Source of the DNA: Lutjanus erythropterus
Taxonomy: Eukaryota > Chordata > Actinopteri > Lutjaniformes > Lutjanidae
Length of the DNA stretch: 64,000 bases
Assembly: GCA_020091685.1 (NCBI GenBank)
Contig: CM034595.1
Span: 13,940,525 to 14,004,524, forward strand
Direction: 5' to 3'
The notes below the pieces were generated by a model that ran no database searches, had not been told where the DNA came from, and worked only from the letters and a program-made list of their open reading frames with translations. A program made the position numbers and the translations under genes. Below are positions 47,251 through 60,319 of the stretch, one piece after another (the stretch's first letter is position 1; each line of letters begins with the position of its first letter).

Positions 47251-47999
47251 TCAATTCTGTCATGTGAACATGCAGAAATAAACGTGGTGCAGAATTTAAA
47301 CCTCGATTTTATAAGAATATTGGTTTACTGATGCATCAGACCAAGTTTTTCATTCAAAACACATTTATCCATTCAGATTTTTTTGTGTGTGTTGCAGAGA
47401 TCTGGAGATATTGGCCACAGAGATGTCTGCCATGTCTCCAGCCCAATTTGAGTTTAACTGTCAACTATCATTTATTAATGATTGTTAGGATAAAGTTTTT
47501 TCTACCATGCCAAATATTAGAAACACTGACTATATATAACAAAATGGACAAATGTAAAAACACAAATAATGATGAAACTTTGATATAAACTACACATATT
47601 TACTGTTTCAGTCTAAATTTCTCTACACTCCTCTCACTGCACTCATGTAAGAACGGATGCTCTGAATATCCCTGTCTTCATTTTGTGAGTCATCACACCT
47701 GCGCTGCATGCATCATGCTTGCTATTTCTGGATCTGCGTTCATGCCTTCTCACCTGGTTTTCTGTTTTCTTCTGAGGGATTTTAGCACCCGCTTACTTGG
47801 CTCAGTCATACAGTAACGCTGCAGAACAACGAGCGACTGCACTTGAGCAAAACCGTGAGCAGATTTTTGCAATTAGACATCTCCAAAACACTGAAAACAT
47901 TCTCCCCAGCTGCTTGTAGCATGCTTTTTTCCCCCTCATACTTAAACAAATATATCTTTCTTCTGGGTTGTCAGCACTCCTGTTTCAAGAGTGATGAGT

Positions 48000-48180
48000 C
48001 TATTAGGTCGAGGAGTTTATTATTACAAGCGTGAAAATGGCAGGCGTTTTAACAATTACCTATGAAAACAGGTATGCGAGACAGGTCAGTTGTCTTTTGG
48101 CGCCCTGTTTTTAAAGAACTAATTACAAGCAATTGAGGCAAGGTCGCTGCTGTCAATCAAGCTCTCAGGCCACTCCCTTG
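48000..48180. promoter_or_regulatory. Candidate conserved noncoding element
   Basis: 'ggcaggcgttttaacaatta', 'gaaaacaggtatgcgagaca', 'aagaactaattacaagcaat' and 'cgctgctgtcaatcaagctc' in unique sequence. Composition-based inference. Confidence 0.35.
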
Positions 48181-49028
48181 TTGTTGAAGTGTTGGTTTAG
48201 GTGCCTGCAGAGCAGAGCAGACCCACCATAACAGCAGGGAACACACACACTCACACACACACACACAGAGTGAGACATACACCAGATTACAAAAAAGGTG
48301 AAGACTAAAGTTGTGAAATGAGAAAAAAGATTTTACAGTAACACTAACATACACAGGCTCACACACATAGGCACTCATGTACAAACATAATTTCATGCAC
48401 GGTGTCATATATATCATACATATATCAGTAAGTGAAATAAGTTCTTTTTTATTCCACTGTTATATTAAATATAAGGTAAAGTCTGCATTAAAACTAAAGG
48501 TCAAATATGAAAATATAGTTGTACTCTTCAGAGTAAATAAATATACTGTCACTTCAAAATTATAAGTAACTATGAGTAATATATGTATAGTATAAGTTAT
48601 TATAAGTAAGTCATAAGTTTGTCGAAAAATGCATGAATTAGCAAAAACCTATAAGGCTGTAACAGGATAACAGAGGAATTCAAATCTAACTCTTGTGCTT
48701 GCATTTTAGACCATAAACATCATTCAATAAACATGCAAGACCTTCTAAAACAGAATATTTAATACTATTTACAGCCTTTTATTATCTCTACCACACAATT
48801 GACCTCACAGGTAACTAGTAACGTCATTAAACTGCAAAATAAATGCAATTGTAATCTGTTACACTTTACTGTCCAAAAATGTGTATTGAAATTACAGTTA
48901 CTAACCATAAGGTTGGTGATTATAAAGAGGTTACATCCAAATAATCTTTTTAAGTTGCCTGGTGGAGATCTGCACTCTACTGAGTGACCTCTTCTGTTAT
49001 TCATCTGTGTTATTCATCTAAAAAAAGT

Positions 49029-49029
49029 G

Positions 49030-49059
<30 letters not shown>
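49029..49059. repeat. (GAA)n microsatellite
   Basis: Ten GAA/AAG triplets. Confidence 0.95.
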
Positions 49060-49060
<1 letters not shown>

Positions 49061-49849
49061 GATACACAATTTTTATGTTCCATGTTCCTCCTCAGGGGAA
49101 GTTATTCTTTGCTGTAGTTAATGCTACACATTCAAAACTGATGGTTGCATCCTCTTTTTGTTTTACAATCAAGATGACTATATTGTTCTTCTGTGAATAA
49201 GCAGGAAAAAAAACATTCTTGATGTGCAACACTCAATCAAAATCAATCAAATCTAACTAGTGGGAATACTTATACAGCTTCTGGAGACTACACCGCCGTT
49301 TTTTTCCCACAAGGCTGGCTCAGACCGTGCATCCATTAACTAAATAAGGAAGATTATATATTCAGATGAAAATGCACTGAGGAAAGGGGATAATTCAACT
49401 CAAAATGACATTACAAGTGGGTGATAACAAACGTGACAACTTCTTCTTATAATTCTGAGCTGTAATGCAAAATGTTACAATAAAAAAAAAAAAAAGCTTT
49501 TGAGATCACTGCGAGCCAGTACAATCACACACCACCACACAGACAGGGTTATGTTGACTTGCGAGGACACGGGGTCCTCGTAAGTATACATCTATGAGAA
49601 AGCACACACATGCATGCAGACAAAAGGACAAAAAGCCCTCATCTCCGCTCTGTGCCTGCAGTGAGGAGTGGTGGTGTGACTGAGACGAAGACCCAGTTGT
49701 GTCACTTTATAACAGTTCAGCTCTCTCCTCTCTCTTTCTCTCTCTCTCACCCAGAACCTGTCAGATAGTTGGAGTCTGTCATCTCACCCATCCTCCCCTC
49801 CGACTCCCCTCCCTCCTCTTCTCCACTGGGGTTATAATGATATCTGGGC

Positions 49850-50000
49850 TAATATTAGCCTTTTTTTTAAGTCAGATCTGACCGGTGTTGACCATCATTG
49901 CCCATTACGCTCATTAGTGGGAACCGATTGTAGCGAGACATTGTGAGTGGATTCCATTAAGTTATTGACAAAACAGGGTTTTCCTCGTATGAAAATAAAC
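49850..50000. promoter_or_regulatory. Candidate conserved noncoding element
   Basis: 'gatctgaccggtgttgacca', 'ttacgctcattagtgggaac' and 'gattgtagcgagacattgtg' in unique sequence next to a CT-rich tract (49720-49830). Inference only. Confidence 0.35.
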
Positions 50001-51249
50001 ATTTAAATAAATTGTGTATTTTTAACATGTTCTTCCTGTGTTTGTGTGACTTTTCTTCAGCACTAAAACACATGCCTGGTAAGTTGACAGTGGTCACTCA
50101 GGTGTACCCGCTGAGTGGCAAAAAGACGAGTGGCAGCATTTGCATTGCGCTTGAATGCCAAGAAAACGAAATCTAAAAGTGGAATGCGCTGTTGTGCTGT
50201 ACATTCAACATGAAATCTGTGCTTTCTTTTTACAGCCCACCAAAAGCTAACACTGAGCGATTAGGCGAATATATCGACATGCAGTACCTCGACAGTTGGC
50301 TTTTTTGGGCGGTTTGTATGTTTTTTTACTTTGCTACTTTAATGGTCAAGTCACAGCTGCTGCTCTGCAAAGCATTCTCATTCTGCGACACACTCATTTA
50401 GCGGGAGCCAAATGTGCTTAACCGGAGGACTAGTGAGAGGAAAACAGCCTGCAGAGTCAGACTATTTTCACATGAATCTGTAAATTATGGATTTATTTTT
50501 GACCAAACCAAAGTTGGTGATTGTTTTAACAGTGGAAAGACTGACCAAGACGGTTTTTACTGAATTTTATTCTGTTACCATCTGTCGAGGTTCAATAAAG
50601 CGTGTTTTACAGAGTTAACAAGCTTGTCTTAGTTTGGTAAAAGAGAGAAAGTTGAATTCAGAAGGTGTTCTGTAATTTTATTATTTATAAAAGAAATGGG
50701 TATAAAAATATTTTCTTTCTTGACATTTTGTGAGTTTTTTTTTTTTTTTTTGGACGTACCCTCATATACATGTCCACCCTGAAACAGGGGATGGGGGGCC
50801 AGCACACGCGCCTGCAGGAAAATATCAGCAAAAGTCGGTTGCTGGGCCGATGGTGGTTGTTTGTAAAATTTTAACACATCACCCAACCCTGCTGTGTAGA
50901 TTTTCTTTGGCAAACTAAACTGATGCATTTTACTTTACTTTCAAATACATTATGCACTATTCTTTTAAGACTCAGGTGCTGGATGTTGGCCTGAGGCTGC
51001 TCATTGCCCTCTTCTACTTCGGCCAGGTCAAATGAGGACAAATTTCACCATCAACAAAGTTTAGGCTAACTGACCAAAATAGACTTCTGGTACCAAAGCT
51101 AATCAGCACTATCTACTTTTTGAAACCCAAACCGGTGGGACTCCTCTCTTATCCCCCTCACAGATACCCACCCAAAATAACTTGGCGTTTGAGGCCCCAG
51201 ACGGATTTGGCTAAGTGGAGCCTGGCGTTACCTACGGCTAGTCAGGTCT

Positions 51250-51284
51250 CTTCCTCCTCCTGCTCCTCCTCCTCCTCCTCCTCT
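51250..51284. repeat. (TCC)n repeat
   Basis: About ten CTC/TCC triplets in a CT-rich region. A CA run follows at 51506-51535 and a long pyrimidine tract at about 51680-51830. Overlapping Ser/Pro- and Glu/Gly-rich ORFs are artefacts. Confidence 0.9.
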
Positions 51285-53399
51285 CTTCCTTTGACTAACA
51301 GATCTCCCCAGTGTTCTAAAAATACCAGGTGAACAGGGCCGTAGAGATGGTGATGAAACTGCCTCTCTGACACTGTCCCACTGCAATCCATCTCTCCACC
51401 GCCTGCCAGCCAGCATATGTTTGCAATTGGCTCCCCCCAACAACCCCCATTGCCTCTCAACCCACCCACCCCCCCTCCCTCGCTGGTCCCCAGTTGCCGG
51501 TTCCACACACACACACACACACATACACACACACCTCCCCGTCTCTCCTTCTCCCTCAGCTCCCGTCCTAGACTCCAGGTCTGGGCTTTCAAAACCGGTG
51601 CAGTTATCAATCTTTGAGCCGGCACTGTCACGTCGGACCAAACCACTCACACACACGCATACACAAACACACACATACACACTTCTCCTCTTCCTCTGTT
51701 TCTTCCCTCCTTTCTTTCTTTCATCTCCTTTCTCTGCCTATCTCTTTGTCATCCCACTTCTCTCTCTTTCTCTCCTCTGTCTCCTCCGTCCTCTGCCTCC
51801 TCTCTTACACTTGCCCAAATTTGTTCCACTTAATAAGCCCTCCCCAATGACCTTGTGCTAATTAAGCTGCACTGTGTTGGAAATATGATGGTTAATTAAT
51901 GATGAGATAAATTCTGTCTGCAGGACTGTCAGAAAAATGATGACACCGTGTTTTACAGGTTTAAATAGAACAAACCTTGTGGCCGTCCTCCCTCAGAGTG
52001 AGTGCGCAAGCAAGCGTGTGTGTGTGTACAGTAGGCGCCTGTTTAAGTGTGCATGAATGAGTGCAACGAAAAGAATAAGAGGAAACAAGGAATGACAGAA
52101 TGATCTTTTGATGACAGTTAGCAGGAATAGAGCTGTTGTGTGTTTATGTGTACATAATGCAAGTTTATATGGGGGTGTATTAATATGCAGTGATTTAACA
52201 TTAACTTCTTCTGTGGTGTGTGTGCGTGTGTGTGTGTGGTTTGATGTAATGATGCTGTGTGGCATAATGCTTTATGACTAAGCAGAGTGACTGGAGTTGT
52301 TTTTGGCAAAAACATACACTGAGCTAAACACTATCCGGTAACACACGCAGTCCAGCTTAATTTGTGCTCAGTATTCTTGTGTGTATATGTGTGTGTGTGC
52401 GTCCTGTATGACCTTGGCAGTGTTGCCACCTTCCATTACAAAAGTAATGAGCACAAAAGGTCTTTGGGATGCAGTAAGAGATGGAAATTTTTTACCAGCT
52501 GGTCGAGCCGATCCAAGCAGTGTCCTAGTTGTTTTCAAAAAACACTAAGCTGTTTAAACTTAACTTAAAATCGGTGCTTTCGCTGGCTTTGGCTAAAACA
52601 GAATTTCTCAGATAAGCTGCACTGCCAAATTAGCACAGATCAACTTGTGTGGCAGACACAGAGACTAATCCACTGGCTGATTGGCTGACAGTGAAAGCAG
52701 AAATGTTTGGGTTGATCGTGATCAGCGATTGCCTCCTCTGACAGATCTCTTCCACTGAAATAAGATGAAATACATCACGAGATAAAAACATGGATAACAT
52801 GGAGAGCAGAGTGTACCCAGCCCAGCTAGCAGGGGATCAGCAACACACTGCTGGCAAACACCAGTCTTTTAGTGGTCCGTTGTAGGCATGCCGCTAATTA
52901 TGCAAACATGAGGATTTAATGGAGATGAATCAAAGTTTAATTGATTTCATGCAGCAGAGGCTTGTGGGTTTTACTTTGTGTTTCCAAAGTTTAGTTCATT
53001 GTTTTAGCATCTGAATAAAGCACTGCCCAGTATTAGCAGTTGGAAGATTTGCAGGTGAAAAGATGTCTAGCCATTTATTAAAACTTTATTTTAATGGAAT
53101 TCAATGAGTACTCTTTCAACATGAAACATGCTCTACAGAATCTCTTGCACATATTTGTTGCCAAAAGTGGTAAGAAATGTAAAGTATTTCACATAAATTA
53201 AAGTGTTACTACTGTGCAGCTTACGAATGAGATGCCACAGCAGTAATGGCAGCTTGTTACCTTCCACCTTCAACCTGAATTTTTGTCTATTGAGTTCACA
53301 AACTCCTATTTACCTCTGTGCCTTTACTTCAGTAATCACAGTGACATTTTTCTCCTAATTTCTCTCAATCATGATCTTGTTCATATTTTTTATCTTGAC

Positions 53400-53810
53400 A
53401 ACGCTGAGCGTAGAATCAGCTTAGGTGTAGGGACAGAAAACACTTGGTTAGGGGGTTAGGGAAAGATCATGGTTTGAGTCAAAATGATCACTCTCAAGAG
53501 ATCTTAGTCAGTGTGGGGTTCCCCATCTTGACAGAATCCAGAGAGATTTAGTGATACCAAGCTACTTTAGAAATGCAATAAATCCAACAGCAGTAGTTCT
53601 TGTTATTGTATTTTCATTTTCCTCTTACTGGGCATGCGCCAATTGGACAACAGTCGCATAGATGTTGGACTGGGAGGTCATCGGTTCAAATCCCTGGTGA
53701 GGCAGCCTGGTGGCAAACAGCAGAAAACCGTGGCTCCATTGGGTTGGTCACAGTTGTGAAAAATGTGGATGAAACACAAACTTGAAGCAGTTGACGATAT
53801 GAGGATTTGT
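53400..53810 (+). mobile_element. tRNA-like SINE relic, copy 1
   Basis: Contains 'aacacttggttaggggg' and 'ttagggaaagatcatggttt', a common fish repeat phrase also present in inverse at about 60550-60600. Further on, 'aggtcatcggttcaaatccc' contains a good Pol III B-box (GGTTCAAATCC). The A-box is degenerate. Probably a decayed tRNA-derived SINE, not a tRNA gene: no cloverleaf fits. Confidence 0.4.
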
Positions 53811-54704
53811 TTCCATCTAATCCAGATGAACAGCTGACAGTAGGAATTTAGTTGATAATGTCTGAGAGATGGAGAGGCATCTGCTCGGGCTGCTTACTCC
53901 CATATCTGAAGCCACTTGTCATATCTAATACCACACGTTGTCAAAAGTATCAATTTGGTTGCGTAGTAATGAAAAAGCGGGTCTGTTTCTATTTTAGCAG
54001 CTCGCTTGACAGATTGAGAGGTGTTTAACGTCTCGTTTTGGCTTGTCAGGGTAGGGGGGGCCGGTGAAGGGAGGGGTGGGCTTCACAACTTCATCTCCTC
54101 ATCTTTCTTTTTCACACACATACACGACGCACACACACTGACAGCAGGGCTCTGCTTCTGATAGACAGGGCCAAGCGGGAGACATTACACATACACAGAA
54201 AACACACACTCCCATACGCAGACAAAAATGGTAAAAGAAACATCATTCATCCTTAATTCAAGAGGGAGAGCAGAAAGTAAGATGAGGGAGGGAGCCAGAT
54301 AAAGTTTGACAGAAAAAAGGGACGTGAGCAAGAGACACAGACAGACGGAATGAGTGAAAGCCATTTAACTCATTAGGGAGAGGGAGGATCTCAAGTTATA
54401 TTTAACTTGAAATTTACTGTAATTAGTGGGGACTTTTTGCTTAAAAGCTTACAGACCTCCATAGGGGTTATAGGAGTCATCCTTCAAAATCTAGAATTAA
54501 TTGCCTGCTGCATTTCTCACTTTAGTCTCCGGAAAACAAGTTAAAATACTCGACAGTCAGGACACAGGATAGGAAAACATATCTGAATCTAAGTCTCTCT
54601 TTCATGAATGTAAATGTCCTGGAATTTACCACACTTGGTATGTTTTCTCTTTGAGTAAAAGCAGATAATGTGTTGCGGCACATAGTAAAAAGTGTTAAAC
54701 TTAC

Positions 54705-54779
54705 CTCTCTTTGCGCTGTCCAACTCCATGTTTTCCCAGCAGGTGGGTACTGAGGTGTTTCTTCATCACAAAGGCCCAT
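54705..54779 (-). CDS. znf407: C2H2 zinc-finger exon: second half of a finger (ZNF407-like)
   Basis: The acceptor (gtgttttgtag) lies just above 54779 and the donor (gagag|gtaagt) at 54704. The 75 nt supply the last base of a codon, 24 codons and two bases of an arginine codon. The peptide starts W-A-F-V-M-K-K-H-L-S-T-H-L-L-G-K-H, which is F-x5-L-x2-H-x4-H, the helix half of a C2H2 finger whose cysteines lie in an upstream exon outside the window. It continues G-V-G-Q-R-K-E and joins through a split arginine to K-F-E-C of the 18421-18587 exon. The apparent ATG at the exon's first base belongs to another frame and is not a start. This is the most upstream coding piece seen. The exon is well supported by both splice sites and frame continuity over 36 kb. 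Confidence 0.83.
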
Positions 54780-54837
54780 CTACAAAACACACACAGATCA
54801 ATGGTTAATCAACGAGTAACATCAAGCTACAATATTT

Positions 54838-55678
54838 TGTCTGTCCGATACTGATGCCGATACTTTATGTATCAGCCAAAACCAAGTACTGATCCGATAC
54901 AAGTGCATTAAAACAAATCTCAAGAGTTTAATGCTCTTCGTAAAAAGTCTGTTTTGTTTACCTCACTTCCCTAAAACAGTTCAGTCCAATCTAGTTCACA
55001 ATCACAACAGAAAGACAACTCAAAAAGTCCACCACAATTCCCCATAAAGCCAGACCAAATCAGGTAATAAAGACCGAAATAACAGTGTCTGTATTTTCAG
55101 TTCAATAACACAGATTATGTACAATATATACACTGGGTACTAATGGTGTGAGAACCACAGTTACAACCGTGGACACTGAGGTAAATCCATATATCGGGCA
55201 GGCTGGGTCATAAACATTTACCTTCTGATTAATAAGGGATTGGCTGCAGTTATAATAGAGTGAACCATCCCCCCAGCAAGAAAGGCGCTGTGTGCGCATT
55301 TACGCACGCATTTTGTCAGTCAGGTTTACAGTGTCAGCCATAGCTGTGCCAAGACTACCTCCAACTGGGAAATAGACAATTCACCGGATTATTCCTCCTC
55401 CTGACACCGGCTCCAGGGACCAGGCTTCTGCATACCATGAGATAGCCACAATAACGCAGACACTGCAATGTGATCTGATGCTGAGGTAAAGCTGGACATT
55501 CTCTCCTCAACTGACCATATAAAATTTGGCGTATGGCATACTGTTGGGAAGTAGCAGAGTACTAATAAATTACATGGTATCAGATCAGTGTATAGATGTG
55601 TGTACTTACTGATTACCGTTTGCACATTTTAGGCTGAGGCACTTTCCAGTACTAGTAAATGTATCTGAACAACCCTAC
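54838..55678. mobile_element. hAT-like repeat ('gatactgatgccgatac')
   Basis: Starts 'tgtctgtccgatactgatgc', then 'atgtatcagccaaaaccaag' and 'actgatccgatac', phrases of a frequent fish DNA element. It appears to run to 'gtatctgaacaaccctact'. Begins 60 bases upstream of the 54705-54779 exon acceptor. A part (about 55540-55600) recurs at 58855-58930. Confidence 0.45.
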
Positions 55679-56939
55679 TGCTGTTTATGTCAAGAAAATC
55701 TGAACCCTAAATGCATCGCTACAGTAGATGTGGCTGAAAAATTCTTCTGTGGATTATAATAGAAGAGGGATGGGACAAAATACTAGAAGATGTGGAGCAG
55801 TGGAAGACAGCTTATGCAATGATGTGTGCTGACATGAAGTAACTAGAATTCTCCAAGTAAGATGAGTGGATATAAACACATTTTCTGTTTGTCACCATCT
55901 CTAACATAAATCAGAAAAGATGTTGTGTCTTTGTTTTTGGTTATTCCTCCTTTTTTCACATTTTGTTTCACTTTTGGAACACATCCCTCTGGTAAACATT
56001 TTCGAACACCAACCCATCCTTCTCTTACATTCCCAGACTTTTCTGAGGAAACGCCATCTGACAAGGAGTTTTAAATATAATCTGTCACAAACACGTTTTT
56101 GGGTGGAAAAAACTATTGTTCTGTTAATAGAGGACAGACCAGCAAAACAGACACTAATTTACAAGAAAACTTTGCACCACGAGACGGGTATAAAGTTTGA
56201 GAATGTTTGTTTTACAGGCACCTTTTTGGTCAGACAGTAGAATGAGAACCTCGGCAAAGAGTTCCACATGTTGTACATCAATGTGTCAAGCAAATATGTA
56301 CACACGTGGAAGGATTCAAATGCACATGTAGCTACAGTACACACAGTTGCACGCACACGCAGTCAAAACTCGGCAGTGACCGCAATGTCCTGACTTTGTC
56401 GAGGGCCCTGAGTTTACCGTGTCTCCTAAACAGCATATGAAAACATAATGAATGGATGACAGGACTAACTACTCTGACATCCAAGCTGCTTCACCAGTGT
56501 TTTCATCCCCTGGCCTTTTCATTTAGCACCCATCACTTCCCATTATTGTGCAACTGAGAGACAATGACCACATCTGAGAGCTGAGGATGGAGCTACATGA
56601 AAGAGGCCGAGGGAGTTGAACCGACAGTCATGCGGTTGGCACCGTCACTGCACACATTCGAGTTCCTCCTCCGTGTTGCTCCTCCTTATTTCTTCGTTTC
56701 TGGAGGTTTTCACTTCTTTTTTCTTGCAAGTAGATCATTATTCTGTTTTCTCTCCGGCCAAAGCCTGTTTGCGCCTTTCTGAAGCTTTCCTTCTAACTTT
56801 AAGAGTCAGTCTTTCATAAAGCAAAAGCATAATTATTTCACCATTTATGTCGCTCTGTCAGCCGTCTGGACACACACACACACACACACACGGCTGTGTC
56901 CTCCATCCCATCGTGGCCCCAGAGTCCCGTCCGTCATGA

Positions 56940-57620
56940 AGGCCCCTGAGGCCGACGCTAACTAAGACCACCATATAAATATTCAAACATGTTCCCTAGT
57001 TTTGCCTCGCTATCATCACTCTACATTTTCTCAATCCTCTCTAACTCAATCCATCCACCCGTCCAGAATGTTGCCTTGGAGTTAAACTGGGAGCAAGTGT
57101 ATGACTAAATCTTGTATGCTCCAATCAGGGAGAATGGCAAGATCAAAATGCTCAGCTTCTCCAGCCCACTGGAAGTGCCTCTGACTGACAGCATCATCTA
57201 TAAATAAACAAATAGCATAATTAAGATATTTGGGAGAGGGTGGGGGTAAAAGAATTAATCAATATATTTGAGAGAAAAGCACGGCCTTGGAACACTTCAC
57301 GCATGCTTGTTTAAGTCGGCGTGTTTAGACGTGGAGAAAAAAGAGCTTGCAAACATTTCTGTTAATTATGTATTACAGCTGTCCTTCATAAACCTAATTA
57401 CAGAGTGCTGAAAGGCAACAGGGGCAATTTGCATATGCGCATGAAAGACAAGACATATGCAAAATATGATTTTAATTAGCATTCTTTGATAGCGAGGGGT
57501 ACAAATCAAACTGGCATGTTGTGAGATTCTCATCTCGCCCATTTTTTACTGGATTATTCTCAGAGTGGCACGAGTGCAAGATGGGTAATGCCCTGTGGAG
57601 GCACCTGGCACAGGCTGCAC
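56940..57620. promoter_or_regulatory. Candidate conserved noncoding elements
   Basis: Several dense unique patches: 'accatataaatattcaaaca', 'ttaattatgtattacagctg', 'cataaacctaattacagagt', 'gcaatttgcatatgcgcatg' and 'aatatgattttaattagcat'. The octamer-like ATTTGCAT and homeodomain TAATTA words are close together. No transposon signature. Inference only. Confidence 0.45.
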
Positions 57621-57959
57621 GCACACACACACACACATAAATGGGAGTTAATATTCACAGAAATGCACAATAACAAGATGCATAAACGCAAATAAGCATG
57701 CACAAATGGAAAAATAGGAATACTCACTATGCACACAAATGGGTGATAATAACAGATTCACAATTAGCTTTTTACCATATGATTATCTAATACACCCAAA
57801 CTACTAAGCAGCATTCACATACCCACACCCGCGCACAGACAAATGACAGTCCTTATTCACAAAAACAGACATCCACAAGTAGCCTATCTCTCATGCATAC
57901 ACACACACACACCAACACACAAAAAATATCCCATATCTAAATGTTAAAGGGGCAAATCC

Positions 57960-58360
57960 ATTTGTTTAAGGCAGTGTGTAATCAGCCCCCTGCCCTTGGT
58001 GTGTGTGCATCCTCTGCCATCCAGGTCAAGGCCTCAGCTTGTCGTCCTGCTGCCTTGGGCTGCATCATCAGCCCGAACCATCAGCCTTGATGGTTATTGT
58101 AACAAAGGGATACTTTAACATGCCATTCATCCATATCAATTCTCTTCCCCCCCATGAATTGAACTAATAAGGCTGTGCCTCTGCCCTCCAGGGAGGCTCA
58201 TAATATCCATTGCAGATATGAAAAAAAAAAGAAAAAGAGAAAGAAAGACGGAGGCTCTGGTGTTTCACGTTCGACTTTCCCTTCAGACTAATCGGCGCGC
58301 CACAGCTCGTTAGGTCCGTGACGTGCCGGAGCTTTACCGATAAGCAGGGGAGACACGGCT
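57960..58360. promoter_or_regulatory. Candidate conserved noncoding element
   Basis: 'ccaggtcaaggcctcagctt', 'catcagccttgatggttatt', 'gaattgaactaataaggctg' and 'ccgtgacgtgccggagcttt' in unique sequence, broken by an A-rich tract near 58220. Inference only. Confidence 0.35.
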
Positions 58361-58854
58361 CAATTACCCACAGTTACAATCTTTCTCTCTCTCTTCCCTC
58401 CCGCCGCCTGATGATGAAGAGATAACATGTCAATATTTGATACAAACAACTTCATTTGCCTAATGGTGTTCCTGGATAGGCCCATCTACAGGTCCGGAAG
58501 GGATGGGAGATCTAAGAAAAGGCCTGGAGCAACACTCGGCTTAGACGCACCGTAGCCCAACACCCCTCTAAACACGCACACCCGTTCCCGAGAGCTGTGC
58601 ACAAGGCAGTCTGGGAGAGAGACAGGTCACACATGACATACTTTGCCAACTTTTGCTTGAGTTACTTTCAGCTGGTTTCTTCAGGTTTTGACAATCAACC
58701 TTAAAAGGTAAAAGAGGCCACTTCATTTGGACATCTATGCTCTCATACTGCTGCCTTTAGAAAGCTGTGACAGATGGCATCAGGCACAAGAATTGCATGG
58801 GTGGGAAATTTGAATAGATGTGATATAATTGCTATCATTGTTTATGGCCTGGCT

Positions 58855-58930
58855 CAGGTTGTGTACTGGATGCTGCTGGGAAGTGGCAGGGTCCCATTAC
58901 AAGGCTAATAATTTACACAATATCGGATCA
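58855..58930. mobile_element. Fragment of the 54838-55678 repeat
   Basis: 'atgctgctgggaagtggcag' and 'aatttacacaatatcggatc' parallel 'catactgttgggaagtagca' and 'aattacatggtatcagatca' near 55535-55590. Confidence 0.45.
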
Positions 58931-60044
58931 TGAATCGGGTGTTGTATAAAACAACCCAAGTAATCAACCGCTGTTGTTCAATCGAAAACGACTTCTGGTT
59001 TAACATTAAATTGGTCCTACTGTCAATGTCTCTTATCAATAAAAGTCTGGACAAGTGCATGGACACAATAATACATTTTCATGCTAATTTCATTGCTAAA
59101 TGTTATGATGCATTGTTATACAATGCGTTAGCCAAAAATATCTGGGCAATAGGGAAATATAGCGCATTATAGCATGCAAAATTATTTTCTTCAAGATACT
59201 TCAATGAATGAAAGGACTAAATCGGAAAAAAAACAAGTTGACAAAGGCAACACACATAATTCAGATCCTCAAACAGCTGTGTTGCCTTAACTATGATTGT
59301 GGAGAACAAAAGTTGGGGAACAACTGGTGCAATTTCTTATCGTTTTTCGTTTGAAACAGTTTGCTGTCTGCCACTACACCGTAAACGCAACATAGGAAAA
59401 GCCATGAGGTGAAAAATTAAGCTGAAATCAAATGAACTTCTGTATTGTAATTGCTTACAAGGTAACTGAAAAACCATTATGAGGCAGCTACCAGATGCAG
59501 GAACCGCTCAACCCTCGCCAGGTGAAGCCACCGAAACCTGAGGAAGAAGGAGGCTTCCATGAGGGAAAGATGAAAGGGGGGAGGTGGGGATGAGCTCTGA
59601 AGTTATGGGACTATGCTTCAGCTCTTTTGGAAGAGAGGCACACACATACACACATGCGCTCTCCGGTGGTCCGCTGGGCCCCAAAGAAATGAGTGTGTGC
59701 GGGCTCATCCAGCCTCCTGTGCCAGTCCTAATGATGGCCTCCACCTGCTGCTTTAATGTCACAGCTGGATCGCCCTCCATCCCTCACTGACTCTGACTGC
59801 CATCAGCAGCAGGTAGCTCCCCTCTGCACCCTCCTCCTTCCATCTCCTCTGCCATCTCAGCGTCCTCCATCTCCTTTCACTTCCATCTTCTGTTACCCCT
59901 ACCACTCATATCAATATTGCCTCCTCCCATCCATCTCTCCACTCTTACACTTTTTTCTGCTCTCTTCCTGCAGCACCAAGTCTTACATCGTTTTGCCAAA
60001 CCTACTTCAGCTCCCCTACAGCATTTCTGTCCATCTTTTCTAAG

Positions 60045-60310
60045 GCTCCACAATTAGGCGAAGCAAAATATTATCAAAACTGCAAAATGGCCATGCGCAA
60101 CATCCAAATCACAGAAGCTGCAATTTTTTGATAAAGGAAAATTTATGAAAAGGAGCATTATAATGAAGTACTGTAGTGCTACAGAGGTGCCCTGGCCTAC
60201 AAATCTTGTTCTCCAGATGTAAGATGGTACAGACCACAACAAATATCACATCATATTTTAACTCTTTATGGAAATTATGATACAAAAATGATCATTCCCA
60301 CTAACACCGA
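60045..60310. mobile_element. Repeat family C, copy 1
   Basis: 'gaagtactgtagtgctacag', 'agatggtacagaccacaaca' and 'atatcacatcatattttaac' parallel the 63470-63905 copy ('gaagtgctgtgatgctacag', 'tgatacagaccccagcaaaa'). Probably a fish hAT MITE with AT-rich 'atatt…tgatac' ends. No ORF. Confidence 0.5.
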
Positions 60311-60319
60311 ATCTTAATC

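Larger units (their letters stand above)
18588..54704 (-). other. Intron, about 36 kb
   Basis: Bounded by the donor (gag|gtaagt) at 54704 and the acceptor at 18588. It is a mosaic of transposon relics and candidate conserved noncoding elements, each listed separately. Stretches where I see nothing beyond ordinary AT-rich intron include about 18860-19620, 28515-29400, 43640-45330, 47300-47990, 48190-49020 and 52000-53400. These contain only short CA runs, poly-T/A tracts or CT-rich patches. No further exon of the zinc-finger gene is needed here, because the flanking exons splice in frame. Confidence 0.8.

Noticed and set aside
46920-47331. ORFs through the CpG-rich island as protein-coding genes
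   Set aside because: Stop-poor frames are expected in GC-rich DNA; no domain, splice site pair or codon pattern supports coding, so it is reported as an island only.
51228-51861. Overlapping ORFs of 134-150 residues on both strands
   Set aside because: They run through TCC, CA and CT-rich low-complexity DNA and have Ser/Pro or Glu/Gly runs typical of such sequence.
53675-53705. tRNA gene suggested by a B-box
   Set aside because: No acceptor stem or cloverleaf can be built and the A-box is poor; it fits a decayed SINE better.
54522-54779. ORF starting at an ATG at the first base of the upstream exon
   Set aside because: The zinc-finger frame is a different one that continues in frame into the next exon; this ATG follows a splice acceptor and is not a start.
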